Part shown: positions 41,294-50,483 of the stretch, piece after piece
Numbering within the stretch: the first letter of the stretch is position 1
Layout of the letters: each line of letters opens with the position of its first letter
Source: AP-15 sp035570595
GTDB lineage: Bacteria > Pseudomonadota > Alphaproteobacteria > ATCC43930 > CGMCC-115725
DNA length: 54,631 nt
Direction: 5' to 3'
Assembly: GCA_035570595.1 (NCBI GenBank)
Contig: DATMLF010000052.1
Location: 1-54,631, forward strand
Program-made: the position numbers and the translations under genes
Notes under the pieces: model-generated
The model's database searches: none
What the model saw: only the letters and a program-made list of their open reading frames with translations
Told to the model about the DNA's origin: nothing

Positions 41294-42501
41294 CCGCCCG
41301 CGCGCCGCGGCAACAGGGCCACCGCCATGTGCAGCGCGAAATCGGCGGCGAGCGCCAGAAAGATCGCCGGCAAGGCACCCAGCAGCACGAGGTCGAGCGC
41401 GTCCTGCCCCAACCCCTCGAACACAAAGGTGCCGAGGCCGCCGGCGCCGATCAGCGCCGCGACGACGGCGAGCCCGATCGTCTGGACCACCACAATGCGC
41501 AGCCCGGAGAGCAGCACGGGCAGCGACAGCGGCAATTCGACCCTCCGAAAGATCTGTCGCCGCGTCAGGCCCATGCCACGCGCCGCGTCGATCACGGCCG
41601 GGTCGACGCCCGAGATCCCGGTCGCCGTGTTGCGCACGATCGGCAGCAGCGCATAGAGGACGAGGGCGATGATCGCCGGCGCCGGGCCGATCCCGCCCAC
41701 CCCCAGCGCCGCGATCCGCGGCAGCGCCGTCGCCAACCGCGACAATGGCACGATCAGCAGGCCGAACAGCGCGATCGACGGCACCGTCTGCAACAGGTTG
41801 AGGACCGCGAACAGCGGCCCTTGCAGACGCGGCCGCCTCGCGGCGGCGACCCCGAGCGGAAAGCCGATGACGAGCGCCGGCCCGACCGACCCGGCGACAA
41901 GTGCGATGTGGCGCCCGAGGGCCGCGGCAAAGAGCGCGTGGCGACTGGCGTATTCGCGGGCGATCGACAGCGTGTCGAAGCGTCCGGCGAGTGCCAGCGC
42001 CGCGATCCCCGCGCTGATCGCAACCACCGCCGCGATCATCAGCGGCACGCCGGCGCGCAGGCGCTGCAAGGCGTCGACGACGGCGAGCGCTGCCGAGCCG
42101 GCGACGACCCAGAACGCGGTCGCGGCGGAGACGCGGGCCGCCGGCCCCGCGCCCCCGCCGACCAGCCGGGCGGCTTGCCCAAGCGCGCCCAGGGTCGTCA
42201 ACAGCAATGCCGCCGCCAGCACCACCGCCGCCGCTGACAGTGCTTTTTTCTGCGGGGCCAGCGAAGCCGCGAGCAGCAGCGCCATCAGGACGGCCATGCA
42301 GGCGGTCATGCCGCCGCCAGCCGCGTCCCAAACCGCGATCGGCTTTCCCGACACCAGCCGGTTTGGCGCCACCGCGACAAACCCGGAGGTCGGCGCGGCC
42401 ACGAGCGCCGCCGCGGCGAGGACAAACAGGACCGGGTTGCGGACCCCGATCCTAAACGCCGGCAGAGGCGAGGGCGCCGCCGGCTCGGCCCGTGCGGTCA
42501 C
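41290..42501 (-). CDS. yehY: Osmoprotectant ABC transporter permease, long form (YehY-like)
   Basis: 403 residues from a GTG start that overlaps the osmF stop. About four extra N-terminal spans precede the permease core (HIALVAGSVGPALVIGFPLG, IDAARGMGLTRRQIFRRVEL), as in E. coli YehY. This length marks it as the YehY-type partner. Confidence 0.9.
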   Translation of the reverse strand: MTARAEPAAPSPLPAFRIGVRNPVLFVLAAAALVAAPTSGFVAVAPNRLVSGKPIAVWDAAGGGMTACMAVLMALLLAASLAPQKKALSAAAVVLAAALLLTTLGALGQAARLVGGGAGPAARVSAATAFWVVAGSAALAVVDALQRLRAGVPLMIAAVVAISAGIAALALAGRFDTLSIAREYASRHALFAAALGRHIALVAGSVGPALVIGFPLGVAAARRPRLQGPLFAVLNLLQTVPSIALFGLLIVPLSRLATALPRIAALGVGGIGPAPAIIALVLYALLPIVRNTATGISGVDPAVIDAARGMGLTRRQIFRRVELPLSLPVLLSGLRIVVVQTIGLAVVAALIGAGGLGTFVFEGLGQDALDLVLLGALPAIFLALAADFALHMAVALLPRRAGG

Positions 42502-43412
42502 GGCAGAAACCGCCGCGATTTGAGGTACCCGGTCGCGACCGCGGCGGCATCCTCGCCGTCGACCGCGATCCGCGCGTTGAGATGCTGCAAGACCGCGAGC
42601 GTCAGGCTCTTGAAGACCGGGTCGAGCAGACCCGGGATTTGCGGATAGTCGCGCAGCACCGCCTCGCGCACCACCGGCGCCGGGGCATAGACGATCTGCG
42701 CTTCCTTGTCGTCGTCGAGTGCGACGAGCCCGAGGGCGGCGATGGCGCCGTCGGTGCCGTAGGCCATCGCCGCGTTGACCCCGGACATTCCCTCGGCAGC
42801 GGCGCGCAGCGTCGCCGAGGTGTTGCCGCCGGACAGGGTCAGGAGCTGTCGGTCGGTCAGGTTGAAGCCATAGGCGCGCTCAAACGCCGGCAACGCCGAC
42901 GGGCTCTCGACAAACTCCGCCGACGCCGCGAGATAGACATAGCCTCCCCCGTTCAAGTATCGCGCGAAATCGCTCATCGTCGCGAGGTGGGCATGCTCGG
43001 CGAGGCTCTTGCGCACGGCAATGACCCAAGTGTTGTTCGCCGGCGCCGGAGCGAGCCAAACCAGATGGTTTTTGGCGCGATCGAGGGTTGCGACCTTGGC
43101 ATAGCCGCGCGCCCAATTCCGCCACACCGGGTCGGTTTCCTTGTGAAAGAACAAAGCGCCGTTGCCGGTGTATTCGGGGTAGACGTCGATCTGGCCGGCG
43201 AGGATCGCGGCGCGCACGATGTCGGTCGGGCCGAGCTCCAGCCGGTCGCGCACCGCGATTGCGTGGTGGTCCAGCATCGACAGGATCATGTTGCCGAGGA
43301 GCGCGCCTTCGGTGTCGATCTTCGAGGCGACGACGACCGGCGGGGCCGCCAGCGCCGGCGCGAGGATCGACAGAGCTGCTACGAAAATCGCGCAACTGAG
43401 CCGGTGCCGCAT
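42498..43412 (-). CDS. osmF: Osmoprotectant periplasmic binding protein (OsmF/YehZ-like)
   Basis: 304 residues with a signal peptide (LSCAIFVAALSILAPALA then APP). Typical OpuAC-type sequence: VVASKIDTEGALLGNMILSM, IDVYPEYTGNGALFFH, NNTWVIAVRKSLAEH. It delivers glycine betaine or a related compound to YehYXW. First gene of the operon; the promoter should lie between 43413 and 43548, where a decayed repeat is also seen. Confidence 0.92.
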   Translation of the reverse strand: MRHRLSCAIFVAALSILAPALAAPPVVVASKIDTEGALLGNMILSMLDHHAIAVRDRLELGPTDIVRAAILAGQIDVYPEYTGNGALFFHKETDPVWRNWARGYAKVATLDRAKNHLVWLAPAPANNTWVIAVRKSLAEHAHLATMSDFARYLNGGGYVYLAASAEFVESPSALPAFERAYGFNLTDRQLLTLSGGNTSATLRAAAEGMSGVNAAMAYGTDGAIAALGLVALDDDKEAQIVYAPAPVVREAVLRDYPQIPGLLDPVFKSLTLAVLQHLNARIAVDGEDAAAVATGYLKSRRFLP

Positions 43413-43416
43413 CTTT

Positions 43417-43485
43417 CATCCCGCCTTCCCGGCGCAGGTCGGAATTTACGGCCACGCCGGCCACCGGCTTTCGCCGGGCTGACGA
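43417..43485. repeat. Possible decayed family B repeat
   Basis: CATCCCGCCTTCCCGGCGCA, then GGAATTTACGG, then CCGGCTTTCGCCGGGCTGAC keeps the outer hairpins of family B in altered form. It lies between the osmF start and tyrA end. Confidence 0.4.
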
Positions 43486-43548
43486 GACAATTTGCAGGGG
43501 CGCCGGAGTGCTGCGAACACATGCTCCGTATCGGCTCCGATGGGTCGG

Positions 43549-44433
43549 CTAGGCCTGCTTCGCCTCGATGATGGAGCGGCGGATGGCGCGGGTGCGGGTG
43601 AACAGCTCCTGCAGAGTGTCGCCCTCGCCCCAGCGGATCGCCCGCTGCAGCGCGGTCAAATCCTCGCTGAAGCGCTGCAGCACGTCGAGCACGGCCTCAC
43701 GATTGTTCAGAAAGATGTCGCGCCACATGACCGGGTCAGACGCGGCGATCCGGGTGAAGTCGCGGAAACCGCTCGCCGAAAAGGCGATCACTTCGGATTT
43801 GAGGCTCTCTTCGAGGCTGGTCGCGGTGCCGACGATCGTATAGGCGATCAGGTGCGGCAGATGCGAGGTCATCGCCAGCACCCGGTCATGGTGCGCCGCG
43901 GTCATCGTCACCACCCGCATGCCGGCGGCTTCCCACATCCCGCCGACTTGCGCCACGGCTTCCAGCGGCGTCTCTGGCAATGGGATCAGAACACACCAGC
44001 GGTCGCGAAAGAGCTCGGCAAAGCCCGCCTCGGGGCCCGAATGCTCGGTGCCGGCAACCGGATGGCCGGGAACAAAATGCACGCCCTGGGGCACATGCGG
44101 GCCAAGCTCGCGCACCACGACTTCCTTGACCGAGCCGACATCGGTCAGGATGGCGCCCTGCTTGAGCGCCGGGGCGATGCGGCGGCCGATTTCGGCATAG
44201 GCCGAGAGCGGCGTCGCGATCACCACAAGGTCGGCGCCGTCGGCGGCCTGCGCCGGGTCGTGCGTCCTCTCGTCGGCGAGCTCAAGCCGCTCGACCGCGG
44301 CCAGGGTTTCGGGCTGGCGGGCGCAGGCGACGATCGTCGTGCGCGGGCTGTCGCGGCGCAGGACGCGAGCCAATGACGAGCCGATCAGCCCGATACCGAT
44401 CAGCGCCACCCGGCCGAACGACTGCTCGCTCAC
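43549..44433 (-). CDS. tyrA: Prephenate/arogenate dehydrogenase
   Basis: 294 residues from a GTG at 44433; an in-frame TTG at 44472 lies inside a repeat and is less likely. NAD site VALIGIGLIGSSLARVLRRD, ILTDVGSVKEVVVREL and the catalytic region PGHPVAGTEHSGPEAGF. It oxidises prephenate or arogenate to the tyrosine precursor. It follows chorismate mutase and hisC on the same strand, with a family B repeat between hisC and tyrA. Confidence 0.94.
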   Translation of the reverse strand: MSEQSFGRVALIGIGLIGSSLARVLRRDSPRTTIVACARQPETLAAVERLELADERTHDPAQAADGADLVVIATPLSAYAEIGRRIAPALKQGAILTDVGSVKEVVVRELGPHVPQGVHFVPGHPVAGTEHSGPEAGFAELFRDRWCVLIPLPETPLEAVAQVGGMWEAAGMRVVTMTAAHHDRVLAMTSHLPHLIAYTIVGTATSLEESLKSEVIAFSASGFRDFTRIAASDPVMWRDIFLNNREAVLDVLQRFSEDLTALQRAIRWGEGDTLQELFTRTRAIRRSIIEAKQA

Positions 44434-44457
44434 GATCCGGCTGCCGCGGGACGCCGC

Positions 44458-44535
44458 GTCATTCCTGCGCAAGCGGGAATCCAGGGAGCAAAGCGCGCGT
44501 TTTTTACCCTGGACCCCCGCTTACGCGGGGGTGAC
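44458..44535. repeat. Dispersed inverted repeat, family B, copy 2
   Basis: GTCATTCCTGCGCAAGCGGG, then AATCCAGGG, a variable centre with a T-run, ACCCTGGACCCC and CGCTTACGCGGGGGTGACA. Same layout as 10979-11054. It separates hisC from tyrA inside the operon and might act as a processing or attenuation site. Confidence 0.88.
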
Positions 44536-44563
44536 AGCATTGCCGAGCATCGGAAGGACATTT

Positions 44564-45667
44564 TCATCGCCCCGCCATGAATTCGCCGAGCACCGCCGCC
44601 ACTTTTTCCATCTCCCCGCCGGTGCCGATGGTGATTCTGAGATGTTGGGGCAATCCGTAGGCACCCATCTTGCGGGTCAGGATGCCGTGGGATTGCAGGA
44701 AGGCAAAGGCGGCTTCGGCATTGTATCCCGGTTCGTCGGGAAAGCGCGGGAGCACGAAATTTGCCACACTCGGCGTCAGCCGCAGGCCGAGCGCCGTCAG
44801 CCGCTCCGCCAACCACGGGAGCCAACGGTCGTTGTGGTCGCGCGCGCGGGCAAGCGCCTCCGTGTCTTCGACCGCCGCCATCCCCGCGGCCATCGCCGGG
44901 GTCGACACGTTGAACGGGCCGCGCACCCGGTTCAGCACGTCGGCGACCGCCAGCGGGCAATAGGCCCAGCCGAGCCGAAGGCCGGCGAGCGCATAGATCT
45001 TCGAGAAGGTGCGCAGCATCACGATGTTGTCGGCGCGGTCGACGAGACCGGCGCCGGGCTCGTAGTCGTTGCGGTTGACGAACTCGGCGTAGGCCGCGTC
45101 GATCGCCAGCACGACCGTGGGCCGCAGCCCGGCATGCAGCCGCGCCAGCTCGTGCCGGCCGAGATAGGTGCCGGTCGGGTTGTTCGGATTGGCGAGGAAG
45201 ACGAGCCGGGTGCGCGGGGTAACGCGCTCCAACAGCGCGTCGACGTCGGCGGTCAGCTCCCGCTCGGGGGCGGCGACCGGCTCGGCGCCGACCGAGAGCG
45301 CGCCGATCGGATACATCAGAAAGCCGTGGCGGCTGTACAGAACCTCGTCGCCGGGCCCGGCGTAGCAGCGCAGCAGCAGTGCGATCAGCTCGTCGGAGCC
45401 GGCGCCGCAGACGATCCGGGCGGGATCGAGCCCGTGGTGCCGACCGATCGCTTCGCGCAGTGCGTCGGCGCCGCCTTCGGGGTAGCGGTGGATGTCGCCG
45501 GCGAGCGCTCGAAAGGCGGCCATCGCCTTTGCGCTCGGCCCCAAGGCGCTTTCGTTGGAGGCGAGCCGGATCGGCCGTTCGACACCCGCGATCCTGGCTT
45601 CGCCGCCGACATAGGGGGCGATGTCGAGGATGCCCGGACGCGGCACCGGCGCGCTGGGGGAAGCCAT
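44564..45667 (-). CDS. hisC: Histidinol-phosphate/aromatic aminotransferase
   Basis: 367 residues. Opens PGILDIAPYVGG, then IRLASNESALGPSAKAMAAF, VCGAGSDELIALLLRCYAGP, VFLANPNNPTGTYLGRHELA, and PLP Lys in MLRTFSKIYALAGLRLGWAY. Its place between chorismate mutase and tyrA suggests that it makes phenylalanine and tyrosine (or arogenate) in addition to, or instead of, histidinol phosphate. It starts six bases after the chorismate mutase stop. Confidence 0.92.
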   Translation of the reverse strand: MASPSAPVPRPGILDIAPYVGGEARIAGVERPIRLASNESALGPSAKAMAAFRALAGDIHRYPEGGADALREAIGRHHGLDPARIVCGAGSDELIALLLRCYAGPGDEVLYSRHGFLMYPIGALSVGAEPVAAPERELTADVDALLERVTPRTRLVFLANPNNPTGTYLGRHELARLHAGLRPTVVLAIDAAYAEFVNRNDYEPGAGLVDRADNIVMLRTFSKIYALAGLRLGWAYCPLAVADVLNRVRGPFNVSTPAMAAGMAAVEDTEALARARDHNDRWLPWLAERLTALGLRLTPSVANFVLPRFPDEPGYNAEAAFAFLQSHGILTRKMGAYGLPQHLRITIGTGGEMEKVAAVLGEFMAGR

Positions 45668-45673
45668 GTCGGG

Positions 45674-46558
45674 TTAGCCTTTTTCTTGTTCCGCGCCGGG
45701 CGCGAGCGGCGCCTCGCCCAATGGCAGCGCATAGCCGCCGAGCGGCAGCAGGCGATAGAGGCCAGCGCCCAGCTGCGCGCGAAATCGCCCGATCCGGGGA
45801 TCGGTGGCGGGCACGAACCCGTCGATCTCGAAAAGGTTGAGGCTTCCCTCTCGATGTTCGCACGAGGCGAAAAACGTGCAGGCGAGCCCGGCCGAGGCCA
45901 GAACGTCGAAAAGTCGCGCGCGACTCACCGCGACAGCGGTCTCGCTCGCGAAGAGGGTGCGGTCGGCGCCGGTCTCCTGCTGGGTGCAATGTCCGACCAC
46001 GATTGCGTCGCCAGCGTCGTCGCGAACGTTGCCGCGGGGGCCGAACGGCAGGCGGGCAATCACTCGCGGAGCGCCGTCGTCCTGCGGCGCCAGATGGCGC
46101 CACCACGGATCGGGATCGCCTTCCCGCGGCACGGGCAGGACCCCGACCGCGGCATCGCCCTCGGCAACGGCGCGGATCACCTGGCCGGCCGAACGACAGG
46201 CCGACATCGGCGCGTGGCTGCCATAATGGTCGCGCGCCAGGTCCCAGAAGCCCGGCGCCTCGGCAGGCGCAAAGACGGCGACCGCAAACGGCGTTTCGAT
46301 GCGGACGGTCGCCGCCAGCATCTCCCGCCAGATCCGCACGACCGGCCCCACCGGCAGCGCGCCGTGGTGGCGGGCGACCAGCCGCCGCAAAATCTGCGCC
46401 TCGCGACCCGGTTGGTAAAACGCGACCTCGCCGTCCTTCTTGCTCGCTGCGACCTCGCAAACCACCTCGGCCCGTTCGACCAGCAGGTCGTGCAGACGGT
46501 CGTCGATGTCGTCGATACGACGGCGCAGAGTTGCCAAATCGGACGGGATCACGGACAT
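45674..46558 (-). CDS. Chorismate mutase with a degenerate prephenate-dehydratase-like C-terminus
   Basis: 294 residues. The first ~95 are an AroQ-type chorismate mutase (ATLRRRIDDIDDRLHDLLVE, RAEVVCEVAASKKDG, YQPGREAQILRRL). The rest keeps an outline of the prephenate dehydratase/ACT pattern (AVAEGDAAVGVLPVPREG; CEHREGSLNLFEIDGF), but the TRF catalytic motif is not seen (DRTLFAS instead). It probably makes only prephenate. First gene of the chorismate mutase-hisC-tyrA operon. Confidence 0.85.
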   Translation of the reverse strand: MSVIPSDLATLRRRIDDIDDRLHDLLVERAEVVCEVAASKKDGEVAFYQPGREAQILRRLVARHHGALPVGPVVRIWREMLAATVRIETPFAVAVFAPAEAPGFWDLARDHYGSHAPMSACRSAGQVIRAVAEGDAAVGVLPVPREGDPDPWWRHLAPQDDGAPRVIARLPFGPRGNVRDDAGDAIVVGHCTQQETGADRTLFASETAVAVSRARLFDVLASAGLACTFFASCEHREGSLNLFEIDGFVPATDPRIGRFRAQLGAGLYRLLPLGGYALPLGEAPLAPGAEQEKG

Positions 46559-46684
46559 GGTCTGGTTCGCTGCCGCGGGGCTGGGTACTAGTAAAAGCGG
46601 TGCCGTGCGAAATCAAAGAAAACGTTGACATGCCCCGCCGCTGCTCCCTAGTTAGCGGCCCCCTATCGCGACAAGCGCAGACCT

Positions 46685-46722
46685 GACCCGGCGAATGTGG
46701 CAGGCTGTGCCGCAACCGGGTC
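46685..46722 (+). promoter_or_regulatory. Nested hairpin in the metX leader
   Basis: Outer stem GACCCGG (46685-46691) with CCGGGTC (46716-46722), inner stem GGCA (46699-46702) with TGCC (46708-46711). It ends six bases before the GGAG ribosome site of metX. A TTGACA at 46625-46630 could be the promoter -35 box. Not a recognised SAM riboswitch. Confidence 0.5.
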
Positions 46723-46741
46723 GGATCCGGAGAGCACGCCG

Positions 46742-47905
46742 TTGTCGACAGCAGCATTTCGCCAGCGCTCGCGTTCCGATCAGCACTGGCCCGGTCATCG
46801 GCTCCTGGTGCGCGAGCCGCTCCAGCTCGATTGCGGCGTCGATTTCGGCCCGTTTACGATCGCCTACCAGACCTATGGCGCGCTCAACGCCGAGCGCTCG
46901 AACGCGATCCTCGTCTGCCATGCGCTGACCGGCGACCAATACGCCGCCGACCCGCACCCGATCACCGGCAAGCCCGGCTGGTGGGAAACCCTTGTCGGGC
47001 CCGGCGGGGTGCTCGACACCGAGCGCTATTTTCTGATCTGCGCCAACGTGCTCGGCGGCTGCATGGGAACCACCGGGCCGCAGGATGTCGACCCCGCCAC
47101 CGGCGACGCGTGGGCATTGTCATTCCCGGTCATCACGGTTCGTGACATGGTGCGGGCGCAAAAACGCCTGCTCGACCATCTCGGGATCGGCAGCCTGTTT
47201 TGCGTGATCGGCGGCTCGATGGGCGGCATGCAGGTGCTGCAATGGGCCGCGAGCTATCCGGAATGCGTCTTCTCGGCGGTCCCGATCGCCGCTGCGGCCC
47301 GCCATTCGGCGCAGAACATCGCGTTTCACGAGGTCGGGCGGCAGGCGATCATGGCCGACCCCGACTGGTGCGGCGGTCGTTACCTGAGCCTCGGCCGCAA
47401 GCCGGCGCGCGGTCTCGCCGTCGCCCGCATGGCGGCGCACATCACCTATCTTTCGGAGACCGCGCTGCACCGCAAATTCGGCCGCAACTTGCAGGACCGG
47501 CGCGCGGTAACCTACGGCTTTGACGCCGATTTCCAGGTCGAAAGCTATTTGCGCCACCAGGGCAGCACCTTTGTCGACCGGTTCGACGCCAATTCCTATC
47601 TCTACATCACCCGGGCGATGGATTATTTCGACCTGGCGGCCGAGCGCGGCGGATCGCTGCCGGCGGCGTTCATCGGGACGCGCTCGCGGTTTTGCGTGAT
47701 TTCGTTCACCAGCGATTGGCTGTTCCCGACGGCGGAAAGCCGCGAGCTCGTGCACGCGCTGAACGCCGTGGCGGCCAATGTCAGCTTTGTCGAGATCGCG
47801 ACCGAAAACGGCCATGACGCGTTTCTGCTGCACGAGCCCGAGCTGTTCGAGACATTGCGCGGCTTTCTCGCCGGTTGCGCCGAGCACCGCGGCCTGACCC
47901 GATAG
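46742..47905 (+). CDS. metX: Homoserine O-acetyltransferase
   Basis: 387 residues with a TTG start at 46742, chosen because GGAG lies nine bases upstream; a GTG at 46697 sits inside the leader hairpin. The alpha/beta-hydrolase features are clear: HALTGDQYAADPH, nucleophile Ser in IGGSMGGMQVLQWAASYPE, Asp in SFTSDWLFPTAESRELV and His in ENGHDAFLLHEPE. It activates homoserine for methionine synthesis with acetyl-CoA (some homologues use succinyl-CoA). Followed by metW after five bases. Confidence 0.93.
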   Translation: MSTAAFRQRSRSDQHWPGHRLLVREPLQLDCGVDFGPFTIAYQTYGALNAERSNAILVCHALTGDQYAADPHPITGKPGWWETLVGPGGVLDTERYFLICANVLGGCMGTTGPQDVDPATGDAWALSFPVITVRDMVRAQKRLLDHLGIGSLFCVIGGSMGGMQVLQWAASYPECVFSAVPIAAAARHSAQNIAFHEVGRQAIMADPDWCGGRYLSLGRKPARGLAVARMAAHITYLSETALHRKFGRNLQDRRAVTYGFDADFQVESYLRHQGSTFVDRFDANSYLYITRAMDYFDLAAERGGSLPAAFIGTRSRFCVISFTSDWLFPTAESRELVHALNAVAANVSFVEIATENGHDAFLLHEPELFETLRGFLAGCAEHRGLTR

Positions 47906-47910
47906 CCGGC

Positions 47911-48588
47911 ATGGCGGAAACCCTGAGCCTCGATCGGGCGCAGCCGCAGCCGGCCTTTCCCGCTGCGGCGCTCGACGAGCTGCGGCAGGATCTGCGGCTG
48001 ATCGCCGAGATGATCGAGCCCGGCGCGCGGGTGCTCGACATCGGCTGCGGCGACGGCGCGCTGCTCGCTTATCTGGCGCGGCGCAAGGGTGTCGACGGCC
48101 GCGGCATCGAGCTCTCCCAGTCCGGAGTCAACGCCTGTGTCGGGCACGGGCTGTCGGTGATCCAGGGCGACGCCGACCGCGATCTCGACGCCTATCCGGC
48201 GGGGGCGTTTGACGTCGTCGTGTTGAGCCAGACCTTGCAGGCTACCCGGCAGCCGCGACGGGTGGTGGAGGCGCTGGTTCGGATTGGCCGGCGGGCCATC
48301 GTCTCGTTTCCGAATTTCGGCTTCTGGCGCGTTCGCCTCGGCCTGTTGACGCGCGGCCGGATGCCGGTGTCGCACCTGCTGCCCAATCCCTGGTACGAGA
48401 CGCCCAACATCCACCTGTGCACAATCCGCGACTTTGTTTCGCTGTGCGACGAGATCGGGGCAAAGGTCGAGCGCAGCGTCACCCTCGACCGGCATGGCCG
48501 GCCCTACGCGCTCGACCCGCGCGGCGGCCTCGCCAACCTGCTCGCCGAGCAAGGCGTTTTCGTGCTGTCCGGAAACCCGTCGTGCTGA
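47911..48588 (+). CDS. metW: Methionine biosynthesis protein MetW
   Basis: 225 residues, ATG at 47911. AdoMet-like fold VLDIGCGDGALLAYLARRKG, GIELSQSGVNACVGHGLSVI, FDVVVLSQTLQATRQPRRVV and FPNFGFWRVRLGLLTRGRMP, all typical of MetW. MetW works with MetX in proteobacteria; activation of MetX has been proposed. It directly follows metX and overlaps the next gene by seven bases. Confidence 0.95.
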   Translation: MAETLSLDRAQPQPAFPAAALDELRQDLRLIAEMIEPGARVLDIGCGDGALLAYLARRKGVDGRGIELSQSGVNACVGHGLSVIQGDADRDLDAYPAGAFDVVVLSQTLQATRQPRRVVEALVRIGRRAIVSFPNFGFWRVRLGLLTRGRMPVSHLLPNPWYETPNIHLCTIRDFVSLCDEIGAKVERSVTLDRHGRPYALDPRGGLANLLAEQGVFVLSGNPSC

Positions 48589-49394
48589 TCGCCCAGATTA
48601 CCGACACGCACGTCACCCGGCCGGGCGAGCTCGCCTATGGCGCGGTCGACACCGGCGCCTATCTGGCGCAGGCCGTCGCGGCGATCGCCGGCTTGTCGCC
48701 CCGGCCCGACCTCTGCCTGTTGACCGGCGATCTCGTCGACCTCGGGCTCCGCGAGGAGTACGACCATTTGCGGGCGCTGCTGGCGCCGCTGCCGATGCCG
48801 CTTGTCGCGATCCCGGGCAACCACGACGCGCGCGAGCCGATGCGGGCCGCGTTTGGCCGCGACGGCTACCTGCCGCGGGACGGTTTTCTCCAGTTCACCG
48901 TCGAGGATTGGCCGCTGCGCCTCGTCGGGCTCGACACCTTGGTGCCGGGGCAGCATCGCGGCGAGCTGTGTCGGGACCGCCTGGGCTGGTTAGAGCGCAC
49001 CCTCGCCGCAGCACCGGATCGGCCGACCCTGCTGATGATGCACCATCCGCCCTTCGCGACCGGCATCGGCTTTATGGACCGGATGGGGCTCACCGCCGAC
49101 GGGTTTGCCGACATTGTCGCCGGTCACCCGCGGATAGAGCGGATCGTGTGCGGCCATCTGCACCGGCCGATCGATTGCCGCTTTGCCGGGACGATCGCCG
49201 GGACGGCGCCAAGCACCGCGCACCAGACCGTGCTGAATTTGGGTCCCGAAGCGGCCGACCGCTTCGCGCTCGAGCCCCCGGGCTACCAGCTGCATCGCTG
49301 GAACGAGGCAACCGGCCTCGTCACGCATACGGCGGCGATCGGCGAGTGGCCGCAGCTGCGCTCCGCCGGCAAAGGCCGCCTCGCCATCGGCTGA
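48582..49394 (+). CDS. Calcineurin-like phosphodiesterase (CpdA-like)
   Basis: 270 residues from a GTG start overlapping metW. Metal motifs are in order: IAQITDTHVTRPG (DxH-like), LCLLTGDLVDLG (GDxxD), IPGNHDAR (GNHD), MMHHPPFATG and VCGHLHRPID. The family includes cAMP phosphodiesterase CpdA and other class III phosphodiesterases. Substrate not defined here. Linkage to metX-metW may be only positional. Confidence 0.9.
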   Translation: MLIAQITDTHVTRPGELAYGAVDTGAYLAQAVAAIAGLSPRPDLCLLTGDLVDLGLREEYDHLRALLAPLPMPLVAIPGNHDAREPMRAAFGRDGYLPRDGFLQFTVEDWPLRLVGLDTLVPGQHRGELCRDRLGWLERTLAAAPDRPTLLMMHHPPFATGIGFMDRMGLTADGFADIVAGHPRIERIVCGHLHRPIDCRFAGTIAGTAPSTAHQTVLNLGPEAADRFALEPPGYQLHRWNEATGLVTHTAAIGEWPQLRSAGKGRLAIG

Positions 49395-49443
49395 GCGCCG
49401 CACCCTCACGCGCACCCCGGCATACGCCGGCGCCGGGCGTGAC

Positions 49444-50184
49444 CTACAGCCCGCCCTGGCGATGCGACAGCCCGTGGGTTGCCGGCGCATAGACGAGCCG
49501 GCGGCGCGGCGCCCTGGCGGCGGCGGGCTTGGCGTAGATCTGCTTTGCCGCCTCGATCAGCACGACCCCGGCAAAGGTCGGGAACCAGCGCTTGCCGAGA
49601 CGCTCCCAGGCCGGAGCCGAGCGCAACACCATCCGGCCGCGCGACGGCGGGACGAAGAGCGCGGTGTCGGTGCCGACCGGGGTGAACAGCTCGTCGCGCA
49701 ACAGGTGCGAGAGCTGCGACATCGTGTAGGGCCGCCCCGAGCCGAACGGAGTGCGGTCGAGCCGCGCCCAAATCCCGCGCCGATTGGGGGCGACGATCAA
49801 CAGCCGGCCGCCGCCGGCCAGCACGCGCCAGATCTCCTTTAGCAGGAGCCCGGCGGCCTCGCTGGTTTCAAGCGCGTGCACCAGCAGCACGCGGTCGATC
49901 GAATAGTCGGCGAACGGCAGCTCGCCCTCTTCGGCGAGGGCGACGACATTGCCGCCGTCGGGCGCCCAGCCGAGCACCCCTTGCGAGGCCGGCATCAGGG
50001 CGACGGTGCGCTCGGTCTCGGCCGTGATCGCCGACAGGAACGGCGTCGCATAGCCGATGCCGAGCAGCCGCATCGCGCGCAGGTCGGGCCAAATGGCCCG
50101 CACCGCGCGGCGGATCATGCGGCGCGCGACTTGGCCCAGCCCGGTCTGGTAGAAATCGCGCAGATCGATCACGTCGCTCGGCAT
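49444..50184 (-). CDS. SAM-dependent methyltransferase, class I
   Basis: 246 residues from ATG 50184; starts at 50202 or 50244 are possible and no strong ribosome site decides. The fold shows LLGIGYATPFLSAITAETER, a degenerate AdoMet loop, then LPFADYSIDRVLLVHALETS, EIWRVLAGGGRLLIVAPNRR. This uncharacterised group occurs widely in alphaproteobacteria. Methyl acceptor unknown. Confidence 0.82.
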   Translation of the reverse strand: MPSDVIDLRDFYQTGLGQVARRMIRRAVRAIWPDLRAMRLLGIGYATPFLSAITAETERTVALMPASQGVLGWAPDGGNVVALAEEGELPFADYSIDRVLLVHALETSEAAGLLLKEIWRVLAGGGRLLIVAPNRRGIWARLDRTPFGSGRPYTMSQLSHLLRDELFTPVGTDTALFVPPSRGRMVLRSAPAWERLGKRWFPTFAGVVLIEAAKQIYAKPAAARAPRRRLVYAPATHGLSHRQGGL

Positions 50185-50483
50185 TTGGCGGCACTCTACC
50201 ATGTCGCCGCCGCGCCTCGGTATCGGGCCGACGCGGTAGCCCACAGCGGCTTAGCTGATTCGGCGCCGCCGATTTTCACCTAACCCGTTGTTCTCGCAAA
50301 TCCTGATCGGTCGATGCGCGGCTGGAGGCCCGGCTCTCTCGGGCTCGCGCGGCGCCTTGCAAATCGCATCCACAGGCGGGGTGACGCCGCCAAGGCATTG
50401 AAACCCCAGAAATGGACCGCCGGCAAATGGCCCGATTGAGGAGCGGCGGTGTATTCGTCCGGCCGGGGTGCGATAGTGCCGTC
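50185..50483. other. Divergent promoter region between methyltransferase and dnaE genes
   Basis: 299 bases. No gene seen. A short AT-richer patch at about 50270-50310 could hold the dnaE promoter, but no confident boxes are visible. A longer reading of the dnaE frame from 50412 lacks family features. Confidence 0.4.

Noticed and set aside
46559..46741. SAM-II riboswitch upstream of metX
   Set aside because: The expected conserved stretches and pseudoknot partners were not found; only a generic nested hairpin is visible.
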